A stretch of 64,000 bases of DNA from Ignavibacteria bacterium (GTDB taxonomy: Bacteria > Bacteroidota > Ignavibacteria > Tepidaquicellales > Tepidaquicellaceae): the NCBI GenBank assembly GCA_016710985.1, contig JADJTX010000035.1, forward strand, positions 3,363 to 67,362, given 5' to 3'. Shown piece after piece: positions 37,646 to 47,273 of this stretch. The notes under the pieces were generated by a model, which saw only the letters and a list, made by a program, of their open reading frames with translations, was not told the DNA's origin and ran no database searches. Each line of letters opens with the position of its first letter. Positions within the stretch are counted from its first letter, which is position 1. Position numbers and translations under genes: made by a program.

Positions 37646-38698
37646 ATGGCTGACAATGTAAAAACATTTGCTGAGGATTTAAAGGCTGTAAGAGAAGAAA
37701 ATAATCTTACGCTGAAAAGCATCTCTCAACAGACAAGACTGAATATGTCAATACTGGAAAATCTTGAGAACGGAGATTTTGCTTTTCAGCCGCAGGCATA
37801 CATAAGAGCTTTTCTTAAACAATACATAAATTGTCTCGGGCTTGATCTTGAAGAAACTCTGTTTGATTACGATCTTGCGAGAAGCGGTAAATACAAACCT
37901 AAAAGAGTAAAAGCTAACATAAGTACCGAGGTTGTTCCGGATAAAGAAGAATCTCCGGAAGTCAGGAGTACAAAAAGTAAAATTACTGAAAAGATCAAAG
38001 GATTGGTCGATGCTCCTAAAAAAACCGATGAAGCAAACAAAACAGAGACAGATGCGGGAAATGATTCCGGAAAAATTTCCACTGAAAAGAAAGACACAGC
38101 AGAATTAACTATACAGCCAAAAAATGAATCCAAAACAACACCCGATAAAAATTATAACTTTACTCAGCCGGTTAAGGAAAAGAATAAAATATCTTTATCA
38201 TTTCTGAGTTCACCTTTAGTAAGAAACATTTTTCTTATAATATTCGCCTTATTAGTATTGCTTGGACTGTATTCAATTGTCAACATACTTTTCTTGGAAG
38301 GTTCAAATGACAGACCTGAGGTGATCCGGCAGAATTTTGATGATGTAGTGAATGAACAGGAACAAAAGATACTCGGTAAGAGAACTCCGGAAGAAATTCA
38401 GGACTCAATTAAAAAAGCTGAAACGGAATTATCTCTTGCGAAAGATTCTATTACACTTAAAATTACCGGATTAGGCACAGGAGTTTTATATCTTGTCACG
38501 GATTCCGTAAACTATAACAGTCCGCAAAGAGTCCGGTTTGAGAAAAATGATGAACTGACTTTTAAAGCGGGGAAGCTGTTTTTTATTTCATCTGAAAAAA
38601 CGGGCTCATTCAAAGCTGCAGTCAATGATGTACCTATTAAGTTCAGTAAACCTGAAGTCAGTAAAATTAAAATTACTAAAAACGGCATAGCAAACTAA
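37646..38698 (+). CDS. RodZ-like HTH and membrane protein
   Basis: 350 residues. The N-terminal HTH of the Xre/RodZ type (about 8-75) has LKAVREENNLTLKSISQQTRL and YIRAFLKQYINCLGLD. A charged linker rich in Lys/Thr/Glu (85-180), one membrane helix (193-214) and a periplasmic DUF4115-like beta domain follow (ITLKITGLGTGVLYLVTD). RodZ binds MreB and supports cell elongation; the domain order matches but the linker is longer. It is 46 bp upstream of ligA and divergent from bshB1. Confidence 0.83.
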   Translation: MADNVKTFAEDLKAVREENNLTLKSISQQTRLNMSILENLENGDFAFQPQAYIRAFLKQYINCLGLDLEETLFDYDLARSGKYKPKRVKANISTEVVPDKEESPEVRSTKSKITEKIKGLVDAPKKTDEANKTETDAGNDSGKISTEKKDTAELTIQPKNESKTTPDKNYNFTQPVKEKNKISLSFLSSPLVRNIFLIIFALLVLLGLYSIVNILFLEGSNDRPEVIRQNFDDVVNEQEQKILGKRTPEEIQDSIKKAETELSLAKDSITLKITGLGTGVLYLVTDSVNYNSPQRVRFEKNDELTFKAGKLFFISSEKTGSFKAAVNDVPIKFSKPEVSKIKITKNGIAN

Positions 38699-38744
38699 TA
38701 ATTTATTCTTTAATATTAGCAAAAATTTTTTTCCGGTATTTACA

Positions 38745-40757
38745 ATGATCCCCTCTGAAACAATTAAGAAAGTTCAGACACTTAAAGATAAAATTACTGA
38801 AGCCGACTATAAGTATTATACGTTAGCCTCTCCTGATATTGATGATTACAAATATGATATGATGCTCAAAGAGCTTGGTGAGCTTGAAAAGAAATACCCC
38901 GAACTTCTAACGGAAGATTCCCCGACTCAAAGAGTTTCCGGAGAACCGACAAAAACATTCAAGACTGTTCAGCATAAAATTCCAATGCTGTCTTTATCAA
39001 ATTCATATAACTTTGATGAGCTAATTGAATTTGACAAAAGAGTAAAGAATATTCTTGAGAACAGAAAATATGAATATGTGTGCGAACTTAAGTTTGACGG
39101 AATTGCAATTTCATTAATTTACAAAGACAGTAAGCTGATTACAGCAGCTACACGCGGTGACGGCTTAAAAGGTGATGATGTAACACAAAATATAAAAACT
39201 GTCAGATCAATTCCTCTTTCCGTAAAGACAAGCACGATAAATAATTTTGAAGTACGGGGAGAGATCTTTTTCAAAAAGGATGAATTCATAAGAATAAATG
39301 AAGAGCAGGAATTGAAGGGTGAAAAAATTTTTGCTAATGCTCGCAATACAGCTGCAGGTAGCCTCAAGCTGAAGGATTCAAGAATAGTTGCCGGCAGAAC
39401 GCTTAATTTTTTTTCGTACTTTCTTTATTCTGATGATGTAGTTTTGAAAAGTCAGCTTGAGAGTTTCAGACTTCTTGAAGAATTGAAATTCCCTGTTAAT
39501 AAGCATTACAAAAAAGCCGGTAATATAGAAGAAGTAAAAATTTTCTGTGATAAAATAGAAATACTCAGAGATGAACTTCCTTATGAAATTGACGGAGTTG
39601 TCATTAAAGTTAACTCCGTTCAGGAACAGGAAATGCTGGGCAGTGTCTCAAGATCTCCCCGATGGGCTGTCGCATATAAGTTTAAAGCAAAGGAAGCTGA
39701 GACAAAATTAAAGAATATTTTTTGCCAGGTAGGAAGAATAGGAACCATTACTCCCGTTGCTGATCTTCAGCCTGTCTTTCTTGCGGGCTCTACAATTTCC
39801 CGCGCTACACTGCATAACTTTGATGAAATAGAAAGAAAAGATATCCGTATCGGAGACTATGTAAAAATAGAAAAAGGCGGTGACGTGATACCGAAAGTTC
39901 TTTCAGTGATCAAAGAGAGACGCAGCAGGGATTCAAAACCTTACAAGATCCCTGACAAGTGTCCAGTCTGCAGCACAAAACTTGAAAAACCCGAAGAGGA
40001 AGTTTATTATTATTGTCCAAATTACAATTGTCCGGCTCAGATACAGGGACGCATCGAACATTTTGTTCACAGGAATGCAATGGAGATCGAAGGTCTGGGT
40101 GAAAGCATCATTGATATATTTCTTGAAAAAGGTTACATAAAAAATTATGCCGATATCTATGATCTGAAAGATCATAAAGACGAATTAAAAACTCTTGAAA
40201 GATTCGGAGAGAAGAGCATTGAAAATATTCTGAACGCAATTGAAGAATCGAAGAACAAACCTTTTGATAAAGTTTTGTTTGCACTGGGAATCAGGCACAT
40301 TGGTGAGAGAACTGCTAAAATCCTTTCAACTAACTTCGGATCAATTGATAATATTTCAGGTGCTTCAGAAGAAGAAATTCAGAGCGTTCACGAAATAGGA
40401 CCGAAGATAGCTCAAAGCGTTGCAAAGTTTTTTAAGGATAAAAAGAATGCTGAGCTGATAAGTAAACTTAAAAAAGCAGGACTAAAGTTTGAAGCGGAGA
40501 AAAAGAAATCAGCAGGAAAGATAAATGATAAAATTAATAATAAGACATTTGTACTTACAGGGACACTTGAAAAATATAAAAGAGACGATGCGCAGAGAAT
40601 TATTGAAGAGTTTGGAGGCAGAGTTAGCTCTTCTGTAAGCAAAAAAACTGATTATGTTTTAGCAGGCGCTGAAGCGGGAAGCAAGCTGGATAAAGCGAAT
40701 GAACTGGGAGTTAAGGTATTGGATGAAAAGGAATTCGAATCGCTGATCGAACTCTGA
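38745..40757 (+). CDS. ligA: NAD-dependent DNA ligase
   Basis: 670 residues, full length and intact. The adenylation domain has the nucleotide-linked lysine in CELKFDGIA (Lys116), an N-terminal Ia domain (YYTLASPDIDDYKYDMM) and GEIFFKKDEF. The OB-fold, the zinc finger (CPVCSTKL and CPNYNCPAQ), helix-hairpin-helix repeats (about 500-590) and a C-terminal BRCT domain (FVLTGTLEKYKRDDA) follow in the usual order. It seals nicks with NAD+ during replication and repair. Confidence 0.96.
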   Translation: MIPSETIKKVQTLKDKITEADYKYYTLASPDIDDYKYDMMLKELGELEKKYPELLTEDSPTQRVSGEPTKTFKTVQHKIPMLSLSNSYNFDELIEFDKRVKNILENRKYEYVCELKFDGIAISLIYKDSKLITAATRGDGLKGDDVTQNIKTVRSIPLSVKTSTINNFEVRGEIFFKKDEFIRINEEQELKGEKIFANARNTAAGSLKLKDSRIVAGRTLNFFSYFLYSDDVVLKSQLESFRLLEELKFPVNKHYKKAGNIEEVKIFCDKIEILRDELPYEIDGVVIKVNSVQEQEMLGSVSRSPRWAVAYKFKAKEAETKLKNIFCQVGRIGTITPVADLQPVFLAGSTISRATLHNFDEIERKDIRIGDYVKIEKGGDVIPKVLSVIKERRSRDSKPYKIPDKCPVCSTKLEKPEEEVYYYCPNYNCPAQIQGRIEHFVHRNAMEIEGLGESIIDIFLEKGYIKNYADIYDLKDHKDELKTLERFGEKSIENILNAIEESKNKPFDKVLFALGIRHIGERTAKILSTNFGSIDNISGASEEEIQSVHEIGPKIAQSVAKFFKDKKNAELISKLKKAGLKFEAEKKKSAGKINDKINNKTFVLTGTLEKYKRDDAQRIIEEFGGRVSSSVSKKTDYVLAGAEAGSKLDKANELGVKVLDEKEFESLIEL

Positions 40758-40828
40758 TGAGTGATTTAACAAAACTTCTGAAAAAACATTTTCATTATTC
40801 TATGTAGTGTGCCGGAAAACAATTTACC

Positions 40829-40863
40829 ACAGAGGCGCAGAGACACAGAGCGGCACAGAGATT
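40829..40863. repeat. CACAGAG-type short repeat
   Basis: Four or five units of CACAGAG/GCGCAGAG/GACACAGAG lie between ligA and the sulfoxide reductase. Related copies occur at 52692-52733, 52812-52858 and near 60898. An upstream start for the next gene would run through this repeat and was rejected. Confidence 0.8.
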
Positions 40864-40928
40864 ATTGGCAGGTACCTGAAAAGGATTTTAAATATTCACA
40901 ATTTTGTTTTTTTACAAAAGAATTTAAA

Positions 40929-41423
40929 ATGTCATTTGAATTAAAAACAGATAATACTCTTTCCAAAGAAGAGAAATATAAGTCATTGCTTCCGCAGATA
41001 AATTCATTGATCAGTGGTGAGAAGAATTTTATTACTAATCTCGCTAACATTACTTCCGCCTTGAAATATTCAATGGACGATTTTCTATGGGTGGGATTTT
41101 ATCTGAAAGATCCGGACACTAATACTGAGCTGGTACTCGGACCGTTTCAGGGCAGAGTTGCTTGCACGAGAATTCCTTTCGGAAAAGGTGTTTGCGGAGC
41201 TTCTGCGCAGAGGAAGGAAACGATCATTGTTGAAGATGTTGATGAATTTCCGGGACATATTGTCTGCGATTCTCTCTCTAAGTCTGAGATCGTAGTGCCG
41301 GTTTTGAAAGGCGGTCAGTCTGTTGCCGTGCTTGACATAGACAGTGAAGTTTTAAATAACTTTGACATGACAGACAAAAAATATCTCGAAGAACTTATTA
41401 AAAATATTTTACACTTATTTTAA
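40929..41423 (+). CDS. Free methionine-(R)-sulfoxide reductase (GAF type)
   Basis: 164 residues from the ATG at 40929, preferred to the start at 40809, which would translate the CACAGAG repeat. The GAF fold has FLWVGFYLKD, ELVLGPFQGRVACTRIPFGKG and GHIVCDSLSKSEIVVP. The three cysteines Cys79, Cys89 and Cys113 have the same spacing (10 and 24) as Cys84/94/118 of the E. coli enzyme. It reduces free Met-R-sulfoxide with thioredoxin, a cytosolic oxidative-stress function. The next gene (HU-like) starts directly after its stop. Confidence 0.9.
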   Translation: MSFELKTDNTLSKEEKYKSLLPQINSLISGEKNFITNLANITSALKYSMDDFLWVGFYLKDPDTNTELVLGPFQGRVACTRIPFGKGVCGASAQRKETIIVEDVDEFPGHIVCDSLSKSEIVVPVLKGGQSVAVLDIDSEVLNNFDMTDKKYLEELIKNILHLF

Positions 41424-41702
41424 ATGAACAAGAAAGATCTTGTAAAAAAAATTTCAAAAGATTCTAAGATAAAAATCAGGAAGACCTCTAAGATATTTGA
41501 CAGGGTGATAGATCTGATTTCAAAAGATATCAGGAAAAAAAAGATTGTTTCAATAAATGATTTTGGAGAGTTTAAGATTGTAAGACAGGAAATGAAAATA
41601 CTCCGGAATAAAAACTGGGCTAATGTTATAATTCCGCCAAAAGATATAGTTGAATTTGAGATGTCAGATAATCTAAAATCATACTTTAATACTGATGGAT
41701 AA
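41424..41702 (+). CDS. HU/IHF-like DNA-binding protein
   Basis: 92 residues. MNKKDLVKKISKDSKI, then a helical N-terminal part and VSINDFGEFKIV (the family's L-x-G-F-G-x-F strand, diverged). The beta-arm region is shortened (NKNWANVIIPPKDIVEFEMSDNLKSYF). It is more distant from canonical HU than usual. It abuts the sulfoxide reductase and overlaps the following HU-like gene by 8 bp, so the two are coupled and may form a heterodimer. Confidence 0.75.
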   Translation: MNKKDLVKKISKDSKIKIRKTSKIFDRVIDLISKDIRKKKIVSINDFGEFKIVRQEMKILRNKNWANVIIPPKDIVEFEMSDNLKSYFNTDG

Positions 41703-42193
41703 TGAAAGCTTAATATCTGTTATATCAATAGAGTTCGGCCTGAGCAGAGAACAGTCTGAGATAATAGTAAACAGTATATTCAGGGCGGTCGCACAGTCTC
41801 TGCGAAAAAATACAGATCTTGAAATACAGAAATTCGGAAAGTTTAAACTGATCCCTGATAAGGATACTAAAAAAGAATGCTATTAAGTTTGCACCTTCAA
41901 AAAAATTATCACTGCGGGTAAACAGTAATTTCGAAGAGCTTAAGAAAATAAAAATAAGATCTGATTATTTCAGAATTGATGATACACCAGAAGAATATAA
42001 AATTCCCGAAACATTGACTGAGTCTGAAAATGAAATAGATAAGCATATCATTGCCGATACACTTAATATAGATAATGAGATCGTAGTTACTGAAGTACCG
42101 CGGAAATTAATTTCAGATGATCTTATAAAACTTCATAAGGAAATTACCAAAGAGGAAGAAAATGAACCTTCGAAAACTAATCTCTGGGGTTAG
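41695..42193 (+). CDS. HU-like protein with acidic C-terminal extension, one frameshift
   Basis: About 166 residues after restoring one A in the A-run near 41871. The HU fold (LISVISIEFGLSREQSEIIV, LEIQKFGKFKLIP, then AIKFAPSKKLSLRVNS) ends near residue 88. It is followed by about 75 residues rich in Glu, Asp and Ile (RIDDTPEEYKIPETLTESE, ITKEEENEPSK), an unusual acidic tail for this family. Its stop overlaps the 3' end of lnt by 17 bp (convergent). Confidence 0.65.
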
Positions 42194-43808
42194 CCTTTTT
42201 TTTTCTTAGTAAATAACTGAATGCAAATAGTAAGATCCCTGTCAGCAAACTGACTTTAGAGAACAGATCCCCGTTCATTGTATAAAAAGTTTTCTCATGC
42301 CTTAGTCCGGCATTGAAGACAATACTCGCTTTTTCATTTATCTGTGTCTCCTCATAAAAATTTCCTTCGGGATCGATAAAATCCGAAATACCTGTGTTAG
42401 CACAGCGTGCAATCCATCTCCTGTTCTCAATTGCTCTGAATACCGCGAACCTGTTGTGCTGATATGTCCCGAAAAATTTTCCCCACCAGCCGTCATTCGT
42501 TATTATCACTGAAAAATCCGCGCCTCGGTTTACAAAGTCTGCAAAAAATTCAGGATACACGGATTCATAACAGATTGCCGTATTGAACTTTGTCCCGTCC
42601 TTTAATTCAAAAATATTTGTATCTCTTCCTATCTGCCAGCTGCTCAGGCCCACTCCCCATTCCACAAGACTTTTCGTGAACGGAAGGATTTCCTGATAAG
42701 GCATTCTTTCACTGCCAATCACCAGTTTTATTTTTTCGTGTCTTTGAAATGCTTCTTTGTCTTTTCCCGGTTCGAATAAGACCGCTGAATTGTAAGTATC
42801 GTATTTCATTCCGTTGCTCTTCATGATCTTCGCATCATCGGGAGCATTCAGCTGATCTTCATAATAAAGCAGATCAGGAGTTCCTATGAGTAATGGTACA
42901 TTTATACTGTCGCATGTATTTTTTAAAGCTAAGTAACGCTCTTCAAAATGTCTTTCCCTGAAATAATACGGCAGCGCTGTTTCGGGAAGTAAAATTAATT
43001 TAACATCACTATGCTCGGAATGAATTTGATTGATCTGCTCAATGTATGACTGTATCAGATCATTCTGTTTTCCTGACCACTTTTTCCACGGATCTACATT
43101 CGGCTGAATTATTCCGATCTTTATTTTTCCGGTATCTGAGTATGATCTTTTAAATGCTGTATTATAAATCTCCGGTATAAAATAAATCAGAATTATTACA
43201 GATATAACTGTGATGCTTTTCAATGAAAGCAGTCTCCATTCCTTTGAAGATAATTTTATTATTAAATAATAAATAAACACACTAATCACACAGATCCAGA
43301 ATGAAACACCGAACACTCCTGTGTAATCTATATATTGTATTTTAGAAAGATTATAAGACTGGGAATTTCCCGCGAAGAGCCACGGGAAATTTATCTGTCC
43401 CTTCGTCTGAAGATATTCAAATCCTGTCCAGAGAAAAGGGAATATCATTAATGTGACGGAACGGAATTTTGTTAAAGATAAATTTTTATTTATTAAATAA
43501 AATAATATCATTGGAGGAATAAAGAACAAAGGATAAACAACAATCACAAAAACCCCGCCAACTATAAGGAAAGCGTCTGCATTCTCACGCATCCCGCTTA
43601 ATGCAATCCACGATATCCCGAGCAGTCCGGCGGTGAGAAAGACTAAGTAACTCCGGGAAATTACCTGCTTAAGATTTTTGCTTTTTAATATTATGTCAAT
43701 CAGGATTACAAAAGAGAAAAAGATCAGCAGATGAAAGTTAATGGGAGGAAAAGACAGTCCGTAAAACAAACCCGCGGCTAATATGAATTGATAAGATTTA
43801 AGGTTCAT
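42177..43808 (-). CDS. lnt: Apolipoprotein N-acyltransferase
   Basis: 543 residues, intact. Several N-terminal membrane helices (about 1-220) precede a nitrilase-fold periplasmic domain with the catalytic triad Glu in LILLPETALPYYF, Lys in the HEKIKLVIGSERMP segment and Cys in FNTAICYESVYPEFF. A last helix (about 515-535) closes the protein. It adds the third acyl chain to lipoproteins, of which this window holds several. The upstream 9-mer array carries ATG at the same place as the lnt start codon. Confidence 0.92.
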   Translation of the reverse strand: MNLKSYQFILAAGLFYGLSFPPINFHLLIFFSFVILIDIILKSKNLKQVISRSYLVFLTAGLLGISWIALSGMRENADAFLIVGGVFVIVVYPLFFIPPMILFYLINKNLSLTKFRSVTLMIFPFLWTGFEYLQTKGQINFPWLFAGNSQSYNLSKIQYIDYTGVFGVSFWICVISVFIYYLIIKLSSKEWRLLSLKSITVISVIILIYFIPEIYNTAFKRSYSDTGKIKIGIIQPNVDPWKKWSGKQNDLIQSYIEQINQIHSEHSDVKLILLPETALPYYFRERHFEERYLALKNTCDSINVPLLIGTPDLLYYEDQLNAPDDAKIMKSNGMKYDTYNSAVLFEPGKDKEAFQRHEKIKLVIGSERMPYQEILPFTKSLVEWGVGLSSWQIGRDTNIFELKDGTKFNTAICYESVYPEFFADFVNRGADFSVIITNDGWWGKFFGTYQHNRFAVFRAIENRRWIARCANTGISDFIDPEGNFYEETQINEKASIVFNAGLRHEKTFYTMNGDLFSKVSLLTGILLFAFSYLLRKKKANPRD

Positions 43809-43887
43809 AAGTATTCATAAGATTCGTAAGATTTATAAGATTCGTAAGATTCATAAGATTCAGTATTCCGCTATTCACTATTCACGA
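43809..43887 (-). repeat. 7-bp then 9-bp arrays filling the PAP2-lnt spacer
   Basis: On the sense strand the last codons and the stop of the PAP2 gene are already ATCGTTA units (ATCGTTA, ATCGTTA, ATCGTGA, ATAGTGA). They are followed by five 9-mers CTTATGAAT/CTTACGAAT/CTTATAAAT that run up to CTTATGAAC, the start of lnt. Confidence 0.9.
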
Positions 43888-44436
43888 TTAACGATTAACG
43901 ATAGCCGTCCTGACCAGCTTCCACAAATAAATTATCATTAAAGCAAAGGTCACGCCTATTACTGCTCCGGCCAAAACATCAAACGGATAATGAACTCCGC
44001 ACATTACTCTCGACATTGCAACTATGAATGCTCCGGTAAAAAGAAAATATTTCATTGAAGGATAAAAATAAGAGAATAAAGTTGCTGCCGCAAAATTGTT
44101 TACGGCGTGATTGGAAGGCATTGCATATGACTGTGAACAATTTATAAGAAGGTGTACATTTTCCAGAACGTGACAGGGACGTATCCTTTGAAAAAAGGGT
44201 TTGATGATATTATCTGCAGTCTGATCTGCAATAAGTATCAAAGGTAAAATCAGGAGAGCTGCTGTTCTGCCTTTCGTACCGCCTTTAAAGATAAGATATA
44301 GCCATATCAGAGTATAAAAAATAAACCAATGATTTCGTTCAGTGATAAACGGCATCAGTTTATCAGTTACCGGATTAGCAAGCGTTACATTTATAAAATA
44401 AAAAAGAGCGGCGTCTATGCTTTGAAGAAATTCCAA
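43888..44436 (-). CDS. PAP2-family membrane phosphatase
   Basis: 182 residues with about five membrane helices. The three phosphatase motifs are KPFFQRIRPC, AMPSNHAVNNFAAATLF and SRVMCGVHYPFDVLAGAVIG. It probably acts on undecaprenyl pyrophosphate or lipid phosphates at the outer face of the inner membrane. The last codons (AIVNR) are coded by the 7-mer repeat that continues after the stop, so the C-terminus may have been reshaped by the repeat. Confidence 0.9.
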   Translation of the reverse strand: MEFLQSIDAALFYFINVTLANPVTDKLMPFITERNHWFIFYTLIWLYLIFKGGTKGRTAALLILPLILIADQTADNIIKPFFQRIRPCHVLENVHLLINCSQSYAMPSNHAVNNFAAATLFSYFYPSMKYFLFTGAFIVAMSRVMCGVHYPFDVLAGAVIGVTFALMIIYLWKLVRTAIVNR

Positions 44437-44480
44437 GTTAATTCAAAAATTTTAATTAATATTCTGAATGCAATTTCAGA

Positions 44481-44959
44481 TTATTTGTAGATCAAAACCG
44501 AACTGTAGGCAACGCATCCCTTACTGTTTCCTACAAAGCCCAGACCTTCTGAAGTAGTTGCCTTAATTGAAATGTTTTCTGTTTCAAGGATCCCTGATAT
44601 ATTCTTTTTCATCTCATCAGAATAACTGTAGATCTTCGGCTCTTCGAGTATTATTACAGAATCAGTGTTACTTACTTTCCAGCCTTCATTTTTAAAAGCT
44701 GAAATGATTCCTTAAGCAGGATAAGGCTCGAAATGTTTTTAAACTTATTATCTGTATTCGGAAACTGATGACCAATATCTTTGAAACCTGCAGCGCCAAG
44801 CAATGCATCACATAATGAATGCAGCAAAACATCCGCATCCGAATGTCCGTCCAGTCCAAGTTCGGACTCGATTTCCACCCCGCCCAATATAAGCTTCCTG
44901 CCTTTAACAAGCTTATGCACGTCATACCCGAAACCTGTTCTTATATTGAAATTATTCAT
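44481..44959 (-). CDS. ispF: 2-C-methyl-D-erythritol 2,4-cyclodiphosphate synthase, one frameshift
   Basis: About 160 residues after restoring one A in AAAAA near 44692 (join: QLLKNEGWKVSNTDS). Metal ligands are in GYDVHK (Asp, His) and the loop GHSDADVLLHSLCDALLGAAG is intact, as is DIGHQFPNTD. The C-terminal half has SIKATTSEGLGFVG, the usual end. It makes the cyclic diphosphate in the non-mevalonate isoprenoid pathway. No ispD is adjacent. A 9-mer array separates it from panB upstream. Confidence 0.92.
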
Positions 44960-45012
44960 GGAAGGATTTTAAAATATTTCCGGTCCGTAACTCTATTCTC
45001 ATTCAATCTCCA

Positions 45013-45100
45013 CAGACTCTACACACTCCACACACTCCACACACTCCACACACTCTACACACTCCACACACTCCACACACTCCACACACTCCACACACTC
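45013..45100 (-). repeat. 9-bp tandem array abutting the panB stop
   Basis: On the sense strand GTGTGGAGT units (about 10, one or two GTGTAGAGT) follow the panB TAA. The same unit, in the same orientation to its upstream gene, follows the PNP stop at 29072 and the Omp85 stop at 54744. Confidence 0.92.
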
Positions 45101-45921
45101 TTAATAGCTTTCCCTCAATGTAGGAAACTTCTTGTCTTTAACATCTTTAATATATTTCCTGAAAGCTTCCTTCGTATCTCCTGCCATGTTCGCATATCTT
45201 CTTACAAATCTCGGTTTAAAATCTTCTATCAGTCCGAGCATGTCGTGAGTTACAGAACCTGTCCGTCACAATCAGGACCTGCTCCAATGCCTATTGTAGG
45301 AATTTTTATTGCTTTGGAAATTTTAGTGCCGAGCTTAGCGGGAATTTTTTCTATCACAATTGCAAAGCATCCGGCTTTCTCAAGCAGCAAAGAATCTTTA
45401 TAAATTTTATCCGCTTCTTCCTTTTCAGTACCGCGCGTTTTATAGCTCCCGAATTTATTTATTGACTGCGGTGTGAGTCCGAGATGACCCATCACAGGTA
45501 TTCCAATTTCGACAACTCTTCTAATGGTCTCGGCAATGTAATCGCCTCCTTCCATTTTCACTGCATCACATGCCGTTTCTTTCATCATTCTTCCGCAGTT
45601 ATATATTGCTTCCTTCACTCCGACCTGATAGCTCATGAAGGTCATGTCCGCAACTACAATCGCATTCTTAACAGCGCGCTTTACTATTTTTGTATGATAG
45701 ATCATTTCTTCAAGTGTTACAGGCAGCGTGGTCTCGTTTCCCTGTATCACATTTCCAAGTGAATCTCCGACAAGAATTACATCTATCCCGGCTGCATCAA
45801 GAAATTTTGCAGTGAGAAAATCATACGCCGTAAGCATTGTGATCTTTTCACCTTTTTGTTTCATTGCATAGAGAACCTTTGTCGTAATGTGATGTGTATT
45901 TTCCTGTTTCTGTGCGGACAT
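45101..45921 (-). CDS. panB: 3-methyl-2-oxobutanoate hydroxymethyltransferase, one frameshift
   Basis: About 274 residues after joining at about 45254 (GPDCDGQVL then VTHDMLGLI). Family motifs: KITMLTAYDFLTAKFLDAAG, DVILVGDSLGNVIQG, VKMEGGDY, VMGHLGLTPQS and PTIGIGAGPDCDGQVL. It makes ketopantoate for pantothenate and CoA. The C-terminal end FPTLRESY is in the shifted frame. The start (45921) lies next to the CYTH gene stop without a gap, so the two are co-transcribed. Confidence 0.93.
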
Positions 45922-46428
45922 TTATCTGAGGTTAATTAATAAATCGGAATAGGATCCTTTGATAAATTTATTTTCATTCAATTGAAACTTTGATATTAAT
46001 TCTTTCATCTGTTCTTTTGCTTTGGATAAATTTTCATAAATAATCTCGATCTCAAGAAATCTTCCCAGCCCCTTTATTGTATCTATATGAACCCGGATAT
46101 TTTTATGAATGTAAATATCTCTTTTTTTATTTACTATGACCAGTACTTTGAACTGCTTTCTTAAAATACTGTCAAGTTCTTTGTGATCTTTTATTTTAGA
46201 GATAATATACTTTGAAATTCTTTTACCCGTTTTTTCACCTCTGTCATAAAAAATTAAACTCCCCTCTGTGTCATTGATTATCCTTAACTTCAATCTGCCT
46301 GTATCCGCCTTGTAATAAATGTCCGTCTGCTTTTCAACTGAGTGAGAATAACCTTTCACAGAGTTAATAATACGTTCAATGGTCTTTCTCTCAGTCAGCT
46401 CACACTTGATCTCATAATTCTTTTTCAA
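45922..46428 (-). CDS. CYTH-domain protein (class IV adenylate cyclase/thiamine triphosphatase type)
   Basis: 168 residues. The signature ExExK is present as YEIKCEL near the N-terminus, followed by alternating charged strands (QTDIYYKADTGRLKLRI, GSLIFYDRG, RVHIDTIKGLGRFLEIEI) that line the triphosphate tunnel. Members hydrolyse or cyclise triphosphates; the cyclase-like subgroup is common in Bacteroidota. Activity cannot be decided. It ends 1 bp before the panB start. Confidence 0.8.
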   Translation of the reverse strand: MKKNYEIKCELTERKTIERIINSVKGYSHSVEKQTDIYYKADTGRLKLRIINDTEGSLIFYDRGEKTGKRISKYIISKIKDHKELDSILRKQFKVLVIVNKKRDIYIHKNIRVHIDTIKGLGRFLEIEIIYENLSKAKEQMKELISKFQLNENKFIKGSYSDLLINLR

Positions 46429-46451
46429 AAAAATCGTTCAGAAAATTAACA

Positions 46452-46501
46452 GAATATATTAATTAAATCAGCGAAATCAGGTAAATCAAATAAATCAGCG
46501 A
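46452..46501 (-). repeat. 9-bp array abutting the lpxA stop
   Basis: On the sense strand, units CGCTGATTT, ATTTGATTT, ACCTGATTT, CGCTGATTT follow the TGA of lpxA. Each contains TGA, at a 9-base step, in the +1 frame. Confidence 0.8.
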
Positions 46502-47265
46502 TCATCCCTTCACTATCCCTCTCTCACTATTCTCAACAAACTCCACTATGTTCTTTATCTCCGGCGTCATTTCAAAAGTTTCCCTGATACGCTTTACTGC
46601 ATCTCCGAAATTCAGCTCTGAATTGTAAATTTCATCATAAGCTTTTTTGATAATACCTATCTGTTCATTTGTAAATCCTTTTCTTCTCAAACCGATCACA
46701 TTAATTCCTTCATATTTAAGCGGATATCCCCCGGCTAAAATATACGGTGGCAGATCTTTTACAACCCTGAACCCGCCGCCTACCATTACTCTTTCACCGA
46801 TCTTTGTGAACTGATGTATTGCGACAATGCCTCCAATGATCGTATGATCGCCAATGCTGACGTGACCTCCCATTTGAATGCTGTTGGCAAGGATTACATT
46901 ATTTCCAAGCCTGCAGTCGTGAGCAACGTGCGCGTAAGCCATTATGAAACAATTTTGTCCTATGACGGTTTTCTTACTGTGATTCGTACCGCGGTTCAGT
47001 GTAGCATATTCACGGACAACCGTTCCTTCCCTATCTCAAGAGTTGTGACTTCTCCGCCGAATTTCAGATCCTGCGGAACTGTCGATACCACCGCGCCGTG
47101 ATGTATCTTTACATTATCAGATATCCTCGCGCCGTTTGCAATCAGTACATTCGAAGCGATCTCAACATTGTCGCCAATCTCGACATCATCTTCTATGACC
47201 GAAAAACTCTTTATAGTTACATTCTTACCTATCTTTGCTTTCTTACTTATTTCAGAATTTGACAT
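46502..47265 (-). CDS. lpxA: Acyl-ACP--UDP-GlcNAc O-acyltransferase, one frameshift
   Basis: About 255 residues after joining 46996-47265 to 46502-46942 near 47024 (restoring TVVREYATLNRGT). Left-handed beta-helix hexapeptide repeats (IGKNVTIKSFSVIEDDVEIGDN). The catalytic His lies in AYAHVAHDCRLG, followed by GNNVILANSIQMGGHV. The C-terminal helical part (GLRRKGFTNEQIGIIKKAY) is typical of LpxA. It starts lipid A synthesis, so this is a diderm with LPS or related lipid. Its stop begins a 9-mer array. Confidence 0.9.
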
Positions 47266-47273
47266 TATACTTA

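Noticed and set aside
40809..40928. Longer N-terminus of the sulfoxide reductase
   Set aside because: The extra 40 codons translate the CACAGAG repeat. The ATG at 40929 matches the family start and cysteine spacing.
44819..45403. Plus-strand gene with LHTLHTLHT repeats
   Set aside because: Antisense to ispF and panB, and its repeats are the panB 9-mer array.
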